Shown: positions 1 through 7,836, counted from the stretch's first letter. The stretch is DNA of 42,161 nt from Verrucomicrobium sp. BvORR034 (GCF_000739635.1 NZ_BATQ01000139.1:1-42161); one strand, 5' to 3'. Numbers and translations are program-made. The notes: generated from the letters alone by a model not told the origin.

Positions 1-467
1 GGGGAACCGTAACCATAGGAGGGGTCACGCGGTGGGGCAGCATCGTGTGGAACGCGCTCCCGATCACGATATGCAGGGCGGCGGATGCCGGCATCGGGGT
101 AGGGCGCGCCGTCGGGATAGGTCAGACCGGGACCATGGGGCTGGCGGCGCTGCTCATAGCGAAGTTCCAGCTCCCAATTGGGATCTTCATCTACCCAATA
201 GGGATCATCACGATGCGGTGGACGTGCTCCCCGATAGCCTGGCGGCGGCGGGACTGGTTCCATACGTCCTTCCACACGGTCAGCAGCATCTTCAATCTTC
301 CGGCCAAGGCCGAAGAAGATCTCGCCGATTTTTTCGTGGATCTGACGACGGCGTTTCTTCAGGTGATCAATCGGCCCTTCAGCCTGCGCAGGCAGGGCCG
401 GAAAGATCATGAGGGCCGCCAGCGCGCCGAAGAGACTGCGCACCAGAGTAGTGGAAAAGGGTTTCAT
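1..467 (-). CDS. Secreted proline/arginine-rich protein, partial
   Basis: An open frame starts at the ATG complementary to 465-467 and runs off the left edge without a stop, so at least 155 codons are present and the C-terminus is missing. Residues 1-29 form a signal peptide: MKPF, a hydrophobic stretch, then a PAQA|EG cleavage site. A basic, probably helical segment follows (HLKKRRRQIHEKIGEIFFGLGRK), then a low-complexity part rich in Pro, Tyr, Arg and Asp. I recognise no domain. The product should be exported to the periplasm or envelope. It is divergent from the GntR gene at 706, with about 240 bp between them. The frame and signal peptide are directly visible; function is unknown. Confidence 0.72.
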   Translation of the reverse strand, partial: MKPFSTTLVRSLFGALAALMIFPALPAQAEGPIDHLKKRRRQIHEKIGEIFFGLGRKIEDAADRVEGRMEPVPPPPGYRGARPPHRDDPYWVDEDPNWELELRYEQRRQPHGPGLTYPDGAPYPDAGIRRPAYRDRERVPHDAAPPRDPSYGYGS

Positions 468-673
468 AGGATGGGCGGGAAAAGAATGGAGTCACCAAGA
501 GTGCCAGCCAGTGAGACGGGAATGCGGACCAAAAAACTCAACCGGGTTTCAAATGTCTCTGACCGTCACAGTCTGAATCGCTTGGCCCAAATGGCATGGA
601 TGCTTGCACCCGGGGAGCCTCGTCCCTGCCATAGAATAGTGCTTGACCACCTTAGTAGACTCAACTCAGATAT

Positions 674-685
674 ACTGTATACAGT
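674..685. promoter_or_regulatory. Candidate GntR operator, ACTGTATACAGT palindrome
   Basis: This is a perfect 12-bp palindrome with a TGTATACA core, ending 20 bp before the ATG of the GntR/FCD regulator at 706. It overlaps a possible -10 box (TATACT, 671-676). Operators of FCD-type GntR proteins are usually GTnnAC-centred palindromes, so an autoregulatory site is likely. The possible -35 (TTGACC, 643-648) is 22 bp from TATACT, which is too far for a standard promoter, so the promoter assignment is weak while the palindrome itself is certain. Confidence 0.55.
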
Positions 686-705
686 TTAGGAAATTCCTTT
701 GATTG

Positions 706-1407
706 ATGATCTCCCTCGACACCAGCACTCCGCAACAAGGCCTGCAACCCGTCCGCCGCTTCACACTGGCGGAGGAGGTCGCGGACCAAGTACGCCGGGC
801 GATCATTTCTGGCCAAATCGCCGAGGGCAGCGCAATCAGCGAGCCCAAGCTCGCAGCGCAGTTGGCCGTGAGCCGCGTGCCCGTACGAGAAGCGTTGGTA
901 GAGCTTGAGCATGACGGCGTCGTGGAGTTTGACCACCGCGGGCGCTGCCAAGTGCGGCAGTTCAGTGCCGACGACGTGCGGGAAATCGTGACCCTACGCC
1001 AGACGCTGGAGGTGATGAGCGCCCGACTGGCGGCCGAGAATCTCACCGCAGAAACTGCCGCCGCTCTACAGGAGAACGTGCACGCCTTCGAACAGGAGAC
1101 GGACGTGACCAACATCAGCCGGCTGGACGTGGCGTTTCACGATCTGATCATGCAGACAGCAGGGCATGGACGGCTCCTCACCTGCTGGAGGACGGTGCGC
1201 ACCCAATTTGAACTTCTTCTCGCCAAGGCCCATCGCTGGCAAAAAGCGCACGACATTCCGGTGACGGACCACGCGCTGCGCGGTCACCGCCCCATTCTCA
1301 ATGCCATCCTCGACCGCGATGCCGAGAAAGCCGGACAAGCCATGCGCCAGCACATCGCGGACTGGGGCGAGCTCAACTACAAATTGGGCATGGGCAAAGA
1401 TGTTTGA
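706..1407 (+). CDS. GntR-family transcriptional regulator, FCD subfamily
   Basis: A 233-residue DNA-binding regulator. The N-terminal winged helix (about residues 15-80) has the GntR pattern: a helix with ADQVRRAIISGQI, then the recognition region LAAQLAVSRVPVREALVELEHDG. The rest is an all-helical FCD ligand domain with the usual metal-site His/Asp pattern (FHDLIMQTAG, GHRPILNAI, MRQHI). FCD regulators typically sense sugar acids or other small organic acids and repress neighbouring catabolic genes. An alternative TTG start lies one codon upstream at 703. The candidate operator at 674-685 suggests autoregulation. The gene heads a plus-strand series of metabolic genes, which it probably controls. 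The effector is unknown. Confidence 0.9.
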   Translation: MISLDTSTPQQGLQPVRRFTLAEEVADQVRRAIISGQIAEGSAISEPKLAAQLAVSRVPVREALVELEHDGVVEFDHRGRCQVRQFSADDVREIVTLRQTLEVMSARLAAENLTAETAAALQENVHAFEQETDVTNISRLDVAFHDLIMQTAGHGRLLTCWRTVRTQFELLLAKAHRWQKAHDIPVTDHALRGHRPILNAILDRDAEKAGQAMRQHIADWGELNYKLGMGKDV

Positions 1408-1470
1408 GGAATCGATTCCGCCCCCTCCCCTACTTTTCACTTTTTACTCTCCACTTTTCACTGCTCCCTC

Positions 1471-2175
1471 ATGAAACCCATCGTTCAAATCTCACTGGAC
1501 CTCACTAACATTGACGAAGCACTCAAGACCGCGGCTCTGGCGATCCGGGCTGGGGTGGACTGGCTGGAGGCTGGCACTCCTTTAATCCTGGCAGAAGGTC
1601 TGCACGGCGTGCGCGCTCTGCGAGCCTCGTTCCCCGGCATCCCGATCGTGGCCGACCTCAAAACGATGGACGGTGGCTATCTGGAAGCGGAAATGATGGC
1701 GCAGGCCGGAGCCACCCATGTGGTGGTCATGGCCCGCGCTCATGAAGAGACGATCAAGTGCGTGGTGAAGGCCGGCAGGGATCACAATGTCAAAGTTATG
1801 GGTGATAACCTTGGCTGCCCGGACATGGTGGCAGGCGCGAAGATGCTGGAGGATCTGGGCTGCGACTATGTGATCCACCACATCGGCTATGACGAACGCC
1901 GTGGCATCGCCGCCGCCGGTCAACGCATGCCCAGCCCGCTCGATCAGTTGCGTGAGGTGGTGCAGGCCGTCAAGATTCCCGTTCAAGCCGTAGGCGGCCT
2001 CACGCTTGAGCAGGCCATCCAGTGCCCCCAATACGGTGCGCCGCTTGTGGTGTTGGGCGCTCCCCTCACAGTGGATGCTGATGCGTTCAAGACGGCCGAC
2101 GGCGATCTTGAAGGATCTCTGCGCCTGATCTGTGAGGCCGTGCACTCCCAGGTGGTTCCCGGGTTTAGCGCCTAG
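1471..2175 (+). CDS. HPS/KGPDC-like decarboxylase or aldolase (OMP decarboxylase superfamily)
   Basis: A 234-residue TIM barrel of the orotidine-phosphate decarboxylase superfamily, subgroup of 3-hexulose-6-phosphate synthase and 3-keto-L-gulonate-6-phosphate decarboxylase. Visible catalytic residues are D10, E33 in the LEAGTPLI motif, the D62-x-K64-x-x-D67 metal/proton-relay motif in ADLKTMDGG, D112 and H137. The HHIGYDE segment resembles the HxGxDE motif of hexulose-phosphate synthases more than the arginine-containing motif of the decarboxylases. No 6-phospho-3-hexuloisomerase or sugar kinase is nearby, so a formaldehyde-fixing role is not supported by context and the substrate is open. 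The leader is pyrimidine-rich with no Shine-Dalgarno. It begins 63 bp after the GntR gene. Confidence 0.8.
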   Translation: MKPIVQISLDLTNIDEALKTAALAIRAGVDWLEAGTPLILAEGLHGVRALRASFPGIPIVADLKTMDGGYLEAEMMAQAGATHVVVMARAHEETIKCVVKAGRDHNVKVMGDNLGCPDMVAGAKMLEDLGCDYVIHHIGYDERRGIAAAGQRMPSPLDQLREVVQAVKIPVQAVGGLTLEQAIQCPQYGAPLVVLGAPLTVDADAFKTADGDLEGSLRLICEAVHSQVVPGFSA

Positions 2176-2222
2176 TGCTCGTTGCAACGTTTTAGATCAT
2201 CAAATTCCGCATTCCGCATTCC

Positions 2223-3254
2223 ATGAAAACTGCTTCCGCTGCTGTTGTGAACTTTGCCCCGGAGAAGGGGTCAGTTGAGATTCGTGAGATCCTTGCCCCG
2301 GAGATCGGGGATGATGATGTGCTGCTGGAAGTCGCCAATGTGGGCGTCTGTGGCAGTGACCTGCACCAATGGACAGCCGACCATAGCTGGCCGGTGAACT
2401 ACCCGGTGGTGCTGGGCCATGAGTTTGGCGGCCACATTGTGGAGACCGGCAAAAACGTGATCAACTGGAAGGAGGGCGACCGCGTGGTGAGTGAGACGGC
2501 GGCTGTCATCGACATCAACAACCCCATGAGCCGTCAGGGTCTCTACAACCTGGACCCCACGCGCAAGGGTTTCGGCTACGGCGTGAACGGGGCCATGACC
2601 CGCTTCGTGCGCGTACCCTCCCGCTGCCTCCACCGAGTGCCGGACAAGCTGGCCTTTGAACAAGCCTGCCTTACTGAGCCCTGCTGTGTGGCTTACAATG
2701 CCGTAGTGGAGAACAGCCGTCTAAAGCCTGGAGATCGCGTGATAGTGCTTGGCCCAGGCACCATTGGCATTCTGTGCGCCGCAGTGGCCCGTCTGTGTGG
2801 GGCCGAGGTCGCCCTGGTGGGACTGGAGAATGACCGTCAGCGTCTGGAGATTGCTAAATTGTATGGCTGCGAAGGCATCATCGGCGACGCGACGGAATGG
2901 GCCAAGCGGCGAGATGGCTTGGGCGCCGATTGCGTGATCGATGCCGCTGGCTCCAGCATCACCTTAAAGATCGCGCTGCAACTGGTGCGCCCCAACGGTT
3001 GGATCACCAAGGTGGGCTGGGGTCCGCAGCCGCTGGGCTTCTCCATCGATCCCCTCGTGCAGAAAAACGTGACCCTGCAAGGCAGCTTCAGCCACAATTG
3101 GCCCGTGTGGGAGCGCGTCATCGCCCTCCTGGCAGGCGGTCAATTGGACGTGAAACCTATCATCGGTGGCGTCTGGCCCGTGACCGAATGGCACGAGGCA
3201 TTCGAGAAGATGCACAGTGGCGAGGTGGTGAAATCCGTTCTGAAGCCGGTGTAA
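2223..3254 (+). CDS. Medium-chain alcohol/polyol dehydrogenase, zinc type
   Basis: A 343-residue MDR-family NAD(P)-dependent dehydrogenase. The catalytic zinc ligands are C43 (GVCGSD), H66-E67 (LGHEFGG) and probably E152. The Rossmann motif GPGTIG sits at 177-182. It resembles threonine/sorbitol dehydrogenase-type enzymes that oxidise secondary alcohols of sugars or sugar acids. The lobe that normally carries four structural-zinc cysteines (residues 90-112) is full length, but D97, N100, S103 and D111 appear to stand where cysteines are expected, so structural zinc is probably absent. It lies 47 bp after the HPS-like gene, likely in the same transcription unit. Family assignment is firm; substrate is unknown. 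Confidence 0.87.
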   Translation: MKTASAAVVNFAPEKGSVEIREILAPEIGDDDVLLEVANVGVCGSDLHQWTADHSWPVNYPVVLGHEFGGHIVETGKNVINWKEGDRVVSETAAVIDINNPMSRQGLYNLDPTRKGFGYGVNGAMTRFVRVPSRCLHRVPDKLAFEQACLTEPCCVAYNAVVENSRLKPGDRVIVLGPGTIGILCAAVARLCGAEVALVGLENDRQRLEIAKLYGCEGIIGDATEWAKRRDGLGADCVIDAAGSSITLKIALQLVRPNGWITKVGWGPQPLGFSIDPLVQKNVTLQGSFSHNWPVWERVIALLAGGQLDVKPIIGGVWPVTEWHEAFEKMHSGEVVKSVLKPV

Positions 3255-3271
3255 GCGTTGTATAGTTGGCC

Positions 3272-3811
3272 ATGCTTCAACTAGTGATCCAATCTCTGGC
3301 GTCTGCCCAAGACGAGGGAAAACTTCGTTTTCATCTCATTGGCGGCTATGGCCTGGATGCGCACCACTACCACCGCGACACACGCGATTTGGACATCTTG
3401 ATCGCGAGCGATGAAGCTGACGTCGTGCATGAGATTGCATCCATGTTGGGCTATGTCCAGCACGACAAGACCCCGGCATTCCTCCGCTATTGGCATCCCA
3501 CCGATGCCAAGTTCCTTCCCATTGACGTCATGCTGGTGAACTCCAGTACCTTTGCCAAGCTCTCATCTGACTCTATCACCCACTCATTTCAAGGTGTTGA
3601 AGTCACCTGTCCGTCAGTAGCCAGCTTCATCGCATTGAAGCTACACGCTTTGAAAAACAACCCCGGACGGACCAGAAAAGATCTGAACGACATTGCGGCA
3701 TTGATTGAGAAGAACCCAGGCTCGGTAGCGCTGGAGGAAGTAAAAGCCCTCTGTGACCGGTATGCCCCACCTCATATCTTCGATAAGCTCAAAGTCCTGC
3801 TAGAACTATGA
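3272..3811 (+). CDS. Nucleotidyltransferase, AbiEii/MenT-like toxin candidate
   Basis: A 179-residue protein with the minimal nucleotidyltransferase pattern: G24-G25, then D39-x-D41 in RDTRDLDILI, the third acidic residue D85 in LPIDVML, and the later K123 plus R133/K136-D137 (ALKLHAL, GRTRKDLNDI) seen in AbiEii/MenT-type enzymes. Such proteins often act as toxins that nucleotidylate tRNA or other targets and are paired with a small antitoxin. The downstream frame overlaps by ATGA (3808-3811), which fits a two-gene module. The gene interrupts a metabolic series and looks less GC-rich than its neighbours, suggesting insertion. A TTG start at 3266 is possible; the ATG at 3272 is preferred. The toxin role is inferred. 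Confidence 0.72.
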   Translation: MLQLVIQSLASAQDEGKLRFHLIGGYGLDAHHYHRDTRDLDILIASDEADVVHEIASMLGYVQHDKTPAFLRYWHPTDAKFLPIDVMLVNSSTFAKLSSDSITHSFQGVEVTCPSVASFIALKLHALKNNPGRTRKDLNDIAALIEKNPGSVALEEVKALCDRYAPPHIFDKLKVLLEL

Positions 3812-3987
3812 ACAGCAACCTTCTGGATCTGGAACTGCCGACCGACTCCCCGACTTGGGATGAACGAGATATTGATCTGGCAGCTCTGAACGAGTGGCGC
3901 ATGCAAGCGACCATTTGGGAACGCGAGCACGGTGAGGAGAGAGCACGGGAAGTCCCCAACCCAGAGCCCTTTGTCTGGGCAGACTGA
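3808..3987 (+). CDS. Small acidic protein overlapping the nucleotidyltransferase, antitoxin candidate
   Basis: A 59-codon frame whose ATG overlaps the stop of the nucleotidyltransferase (ATGA), implying translational coupling. The product is acidic and probably helical in the middle (WDERDIDLAALNEWR, then ATIWEREHGEERARE), with a Pro-rich tail ending FVWAD. I recognise no family. Its size, charge and coupling to a possible toxin make it an antitoxin candidate, in the less common toxin-first order. It ends 21 bp before the FAD oxidoreductase. Coding status is supported by the overlap and a plausible composition only. Confidence 0.55.
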   Translation: MNSNLLDLELPTDSPTWDERDIDLAALNEWRMQATIWEREHGEERAREVPNPEPFVWAD

Positions 3988-4008
3988 AACACCGTCAGCC
4001 GTTTCACC

Positions 4009-5382
4009 ATGAACACACGACGGACATTTGTAGCTTCCTCCGTGGCGGCGACGATGGCGGGGCCTTTGCTGGCGGCAGAAGGCACTGGTGAAGGCGCGGG
4101 CACAGGTCGCAAGACCATTGAAACAGACGTGCTGGTGTGTGGTGGTGGCTGCGCGGGCACCGCGGCGGCACTGAGCGCGGCCCGCCATGGAGCACGGACG
4201 CTGCTGGTGGAGAAGGCTCCTTTTGCGGGCGGCATCATCACCAGTGTTGGGTTGCCCTATTTCGATGGTATTTCCAACATTGGCGACCACCGCGTGGTGG
4301 TGAAAGGTATCGCCCTGGAACTGCTGTCCAAGACCGGAGTGTGTGCCTCTGACGCGCAGGTGATCAAACCACACAACCCGACGATCCCCAACACGTTTGA
4401 GTTCAAGGTACTACTGGACCGGGAACTACAGGCGCAAAAAGACCGGCTCACAGTGTTGTACAACTCCTTTGCCTGCGAGGCGGAGTCGTCCAATGGCCGG
4501 ATCCGTAGTGTCACCATTGCCAACAAAGACGGTCTGGTGACCGTACGCCCCAAGGTCGTGATTGACTGCACCGGCGATGCCGATGTCGCCGCCTGGGCCG
4601 GTGCGCCCACCGAACAAAGCGCCGAGGTGCAGCCATTGACCCTCCACTTCCGCATCGGCGGCGTGAAGCCCGCCAAGGGCATCGGCGGACTCTGCCGCGA
4701 GTCCCTGGTGAAAGCCCAGGCCCAGGGCGAACTCCCCTACTTCTACGGCCCGGGAGTGATGTTCCTCTTCGGCAAGGACGAGGTCTATGTGCACGGCATC
4801 CGTGTGCCAGCCAATCCCACCGACGCCTCTGACCTGTCCAGAGCAGAGATGCAAGGGCGGGCTGATGCCCTGGCCATGTTCAAGGCGTGGAAACGGGACA
4901 TCCCGGCGTTCGCAGATTCCTATTTCCTCGAAGCTTATCCGTGGATCGGCGTGAGAGAATCGCGCCGGCTCATCGGCCAGCATGTGCTGAATGAAAAGGA
5001 GATCATGGGCGGACGCCGATTCCCCGACGCGATCGCCACTGGCTGCTGGTACCTGGACCTGCACCCCAACAAGACCACCTTAGGCAGCGCCAACGACTTC
5101 AAACCCGAGAAGGTCCAGCCCGGCCCCTACGACATCCCCTATCGCTCTCTGGTCCCTCAGAAGATCGAGAACCTCCTCGTAGCCGGCCGCTGCCACTCCG
5201 CCACCCGCGGAGCCCATGCCTCCACCCGCGTCACCGTCACCGCCATGGCCCTTGGCGAAGCCGCCGGCTGCGCCGCCGCCCTGGGCTTGAAAAACAACAC
5301 CAACGTAGCCGAATTGGACGGTCAGAAAGTGCGGGAAGTTCTCGCGACCGTGAATGCCGGACCGTTCACTGATGCGGCTTAG
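4009..5382 (+). CDS. Tat-exported FAD-dependent oxidoreductase (FAD_oxidored family)
   Basis: A 457-residue flavoprotein. The N-terminus has a twin-arginine signal (R4-R5 in NTRRTFVAS, then a hydrophobic stretch to LLAAEG), so the folded protein is probably exported. The dinucleotide-binding motif is at 45-50 (GGGCAG) with the acidic strand end LLVEKAPFAGG. The C-terminal part has NLLVAGRCHSAT and AMALGEAAGCAAAL, typical of the FAD-dependent oxidoreductases common in PVC and Bacteroidetes carbohydrate clusters. Substrate is unknown; oxidation of a sugar or sugar derivative is a reasonable guess from context. The leader lacks a Shine-Dalgarno sequence. Confidence 0.85.
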   Translation: MNTRRTFVASSVAATMAGPLLAAEGTGEGAGTGRKTIETDVLVCGGGCAGTAAALSAARHGARTLLVEKAPFAGGIITSVGLPYFDGISNIGDHRVVVKGIALELLSKTGVCASDAQVIKPHNPTIPNTFEFKVLLDRELQAQKDRLTVLYNSFACEAESSNGRIRSVTIANKDGLVTVRPKVVIDCTGDADVAAWAGAPTEQSAEVQPLTLHFRIGGVKPAKGIGGLCRESLVKAQAQGELPYFYGPGVMFLFGKDEVYVHGIRVPANPTDASDLSRAEMQGRADALAMFKAWKRDIPAFADSYFLEAYPWIGVRESRRLIGQHVLNEKEIMGGRRFPDAIATGCWYLDLHPNKTTLGSANDFKPEKVQPGPYDIPYRSLVPQKIENLLVAGRCHSATRGAHASTRVTVTAMALGEAAGCAAALGLKNNTNVAELDGQKVREVLATVNAGPFTDAA

Positions 5383-5433
5383 GCGGCCCTTGCTTATCCC
5401 CTTTTCCCTTACCCCTCTTCCCTCTCCCCACCC

Positions 5434-6240
5434 ATGCGCCTCAAAGACAAAGTCATCATCGTCACAGGAAGCTGCACCGGCATTGGCAAGGCCATGGCCA
5501 AGCGTTTCGTCACTGAAGGAGCCAAGGTCGTGATCCACGGACTGGAGGCGGACCTGGGGGCGCAGGTGATCGAGGAATTGGGAGCGGAGAATGCGACGCT
5601 GCACATCGAGGATCTCACGGCAGAAGGCGCGCCCGAACGCCTGGTGGAATTGGCCGTAAAGAGTTTCGGAAAACTGGACGCGGTGGTGAACAACGCCGCC
5701 ATGGTCGTGGCCTCCAACATTCACAACACCGACCTGGCCTTCTTCCGCAAAATGATGGAGGTCAACACGGTCGCCCCGTTTGCCCTGATCAAAGCCGCGC
5801 TTCCTCAGCTTCGAGAGACGCGGGGTGCCGTGCTGAACATCGGATCCGTCAATGCATGGAGCGGTGAACCCAATCTCCTGCCCTACAGTGTCTCCAAAGG
5901 AGCGCTGATGACCCTCACCCGCAACTTGGGCGATACACTCATGCGCGAAGATCATGTTCGCGTAAACCAGATCAACCCCGGCTGGGTGCTCACCGAAAAC
6001 GAGGCCCAACGCAAGAAGGAGCACGGTCTGCCAGAAGACTGGTACACTCACGTTCCACGCGTGTATGCCCCTGCAGGTCGCATCCTCTGGCCGGACGAGA
6101 TCGCCGTGGCGGCGGTGTACTGGTTGGCCGATGAAAGCGGCCCCATTAGCGGTCAGGTCGTGGATCTGGAGCAGCATCCCTTCATCGGCCGGAACCCACC
6201 CAAAGACTCCTCAACCATCCCGGTGAGCGGCAAGCAGTAA
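5434..6240 (+). CDS. Short-chain dehydrogenase/reductase
   Basis: A 268-residue classical SDR. Cofactor motif TGSCTGIG spans residues 11-18, NNAA is at 86-89, and the catalytic set N111, S138, Y151 and K155 (YSVSK) is complete. The C-terminal INPGWVLTEN and SGQVVDLEQHP segments are typical. It is probably a cytoplasmic NAD(P)-dependent oxidoreductase acting on a sugar, polyol or sugar acid, paired with the dehydrogenase at 2223 and the isomerase at 6309. The start follows a dense pyrimidine tract (5400-5433) that resembles those before argB and at the end of argF. Substrate is unknown. Confidence 0.88.
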   Translation: MRLKDKVIIVTGSCTGIGKAMAKRFVTEGAKVVIHGLEADLGAQVIEELGAENATLHIEDLTAEGAPERLVELAVKSFGKLDAVVNNAAMVVASNIHNTDLAFFRKMMEVNTVAPFALIKAALPQLRETRGAVLNIGSVNAWSGEPNLLPYSVSKGALMTLTRNLGDTLMREDHVRVNQINPGWVLTENEAQRKKEHGLPEDWYTHVPRVYAPAGRILWPDEIAVAAVYWLADESGPISGQVVDLEQHPFIGRNPPKDSSTIPVSGKQ

Positions 6241-6308
6241 GAGGCAAGTGGTGGTTTCAACCCATTCCCAATTCCTCATTCATCATTCCTAATTTTTCTC
6301 CTTCTCCC

Positions 6309-7193
6309 ATGCCCAAACTTGCTGCATTCCCCAAAGCCTTCATGCAGGCGCTCTGCAAAGACGGATCGATGAAACTGTCTGAGTGGATCGGCCTTGCCTC
6401 CAAGCTGGACGTACAGGGTCTGGAATGGTACGCCGGATTCCTGGAAATGGCGGATGAGCGAAACTGGGCAGGCTTCCGCAAGCAGGTGGAGGATCTGGGC
6501 CTGGTGATCCCCATGATGTGCTGCTCACCGGATTTCACACATCCCGACACCGCTTTTCGTGAGGCGCAGATAGCCAAGCAGAAGGGCTGGATCGACATGA
6601 CCCATGCCCTGGGCGGCTCGTTTTGCCGGGTGCTTTCCGGCCAGCGTCGCCCGGAGTTGACCATGGACCAGGGCGTGAGCCTCGCGGCGGAATGCATCGC
6701 GGCCTGCCTGCCCTATGCGCAGGAACGAGGCATCACGCTCATCATCGAGAACCACTACAAGGACGACTTCTGGGACTACCCAGAGTTTGCCCAGAAGATG
6801 GATGTCTTCTGCAAGTTGGTGGACCTTATCGACCACCCGGCCTTTGGGGTGAACTATGATCCCAGCAACACCTATCTGGCTGGGGAGGACCCCCTGGAAC
6901 TCCTGCGTCGCGTGTCTCACCGCGTGGTGACCATGCACGCCAGCGACCGCTATCTGATTGAAGGAACGATCGAAGATCTGCGGAAGGAAGAAGGCGGTTC
7001 CGCCGGCTATGCCAAACGCCTGCGTCACGGAGAAATCGGCAAGGGATTGAACGACTACGATGCGATCTTCACCGAGCTGAAAAGCAAGGGATTCGATGGC
7101 TGGATCAGCATCGAAGACGGCATCGAGGGGATGGATCAACTGGAGCGCAGCGTCGCATTCTTGCGGAAGAAGATCGCAGCGCATTGGTGCTGA
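6309..7193 (+). CDS. Sugar phosphate isomerase/epimerase-like TIM barrel (AP endonuclease 2 superfamily)
   Basis: A 294-residue xylose-isomerase-like TIM barrel. Metal-binding residues visible on successive strands are E147 (LIIENHY), D184 (VNYDPSN), H210 (TMHASD) and E269 (WISIEDG), the set used by hydroxypyruvate isomerases, ketose 3-epimerases and related lyases. It closes the first metabolic run, 68 bp after the SDR. Together with two dehydrogenases and an HPS-like barrel it suggests isomerisation or epimerisation of an oxidised sugar. Some decarboxylases also belong to this fold, so the reaction type is not certain. The leader (6258-6308) is pyrimidine-rich with repeated ATTCC/ATTCATC words and no Shine-Dalgarno. 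Confidence 0.82.
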   Translation: MPKLAAFPKAFMQALCKDGSMKLSEWIGLASKLDVQGLEWYAGFLEMADERNWAGFRKQVEDLGLVIPMMCCSPDFTHPDTAFREAQIAKQKGWIDMTHALGGSFCRVLSGQRRPELTMDQGVSLAAECIAACLPYAQERGITLIIENHYKDDFWDYPEFAQKMDVFCKLVDLIDHPAFGVNYDPSNTYLAGEDPLELLRRVSHRVVTMHASDRYLIEGTIEDLRKEEGGSAGYAKRLRHGEIGKGLNDYDAIFTELKSKGFDGWISIEDGIEGMDQLERSVAFLRKKIAAHWC

Positions 7194-7336
7194 CCCGGAA
7201 TCAGTAAGAGGAGCGAGGGACATTCGTGTCCCGGTCCGTGCCCAGGGTCCCATGAGGTCGTTTTCCGGCTGGATGACCGTCAACCCCTTCGGCACCTTCC
7301 CGATGGGCCCGACCAAACCACATCCCCGCTCCGCAG

Positions 7337-7485
7337 CAGGGTTGGAGTACCGCTTTTAAGCGGAATCACGCCCCGAACGTCTCATGACGTGCACCCTCAT
7401 CCCGCTGGCCGGACGCGTTTCACCGCGGGCACCCTCAAGGGCCCAGCGAATCCTGATTCCGCTTAAAAGCGGTACTCCAACCCTG
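7337..7485. repeat. Perfect 32-bp inverted repeat, REP-like doublet
   Basis: Arms 7337-7368 and 7454-7485 are exact reverse complements over 32 bp, separated by 85 nt. Each arm itself contains a hairpin, CCGCTTTTAAGCGG in the left arm, next to the foot TTGGAGTA. A foot tetranucleotide GGAG beside a short palindrome, in inverted doublets, is the architecture of REP/REPIN elements. A diverged relative lies at 26155-26180. No transposase is encoded nearby. Confidence 0.8.
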
Positions 7486-7825
7486 GCGCGGACATCAACC
7501 GACCAGAGGGGGCCACACCGCTCTGCTGGGGATTTTGACACACATCCGCCATACCCCCGCCACTTCCAAGCCGCCCCACTCTGACGCACTGGAGAACATC
7601 CAGCCATTAGTTGATGGGGGTTCTAGAATTGACCTCCCAGCCGCTTCGAACCCCGACGCTCCAGCAGCGCGCCAGCTCAAGTTTTATGTCTTGGGTCTTC
7701 CAGTCTTGTGTCTGCCTCGCGCAGCGGGCCTCAAGTCTGATGTCTGGCGTCTAGCAGTCTGGAGTCCCCTCAGCGCCGGCTTGAAAGACTCCCATCCACC
7801 CCATCGTATTCTCCGGCACCCCCAC

Positions 7826-7836
7826 TGGTCAGACCA
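7826..7836. promoter_or_regulatory. Candidate FadR-type GntR operator, TGGTC-A-GACCA
   Basis: A perfect odd palindrome in the context ACTGGTCAGACCATC, centred 51 bp before the ATG of the second GntR/FCD regulator. Operators of FadR-subfamily proteins are built on TGGTCnGACCA, so this is a strong candidate autoregulatory site. It could also control the secreted ceramidase-like genes downstream. Confidence 0.6.

Noticed and set aside
120-128. GGTCAGACC palindrome resembling the FadR-type site
   Set aside because: It lies inside the coding region of the left-edge gene, far from any start, and is only 9 bp.
45-689. Long plus-strand open frame at the left edge
   Set aside because: It is antisense to the secreted protein on the minus strand, which has a proper signal peptide and start. 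The plus frame has no recognisable N-terminus.
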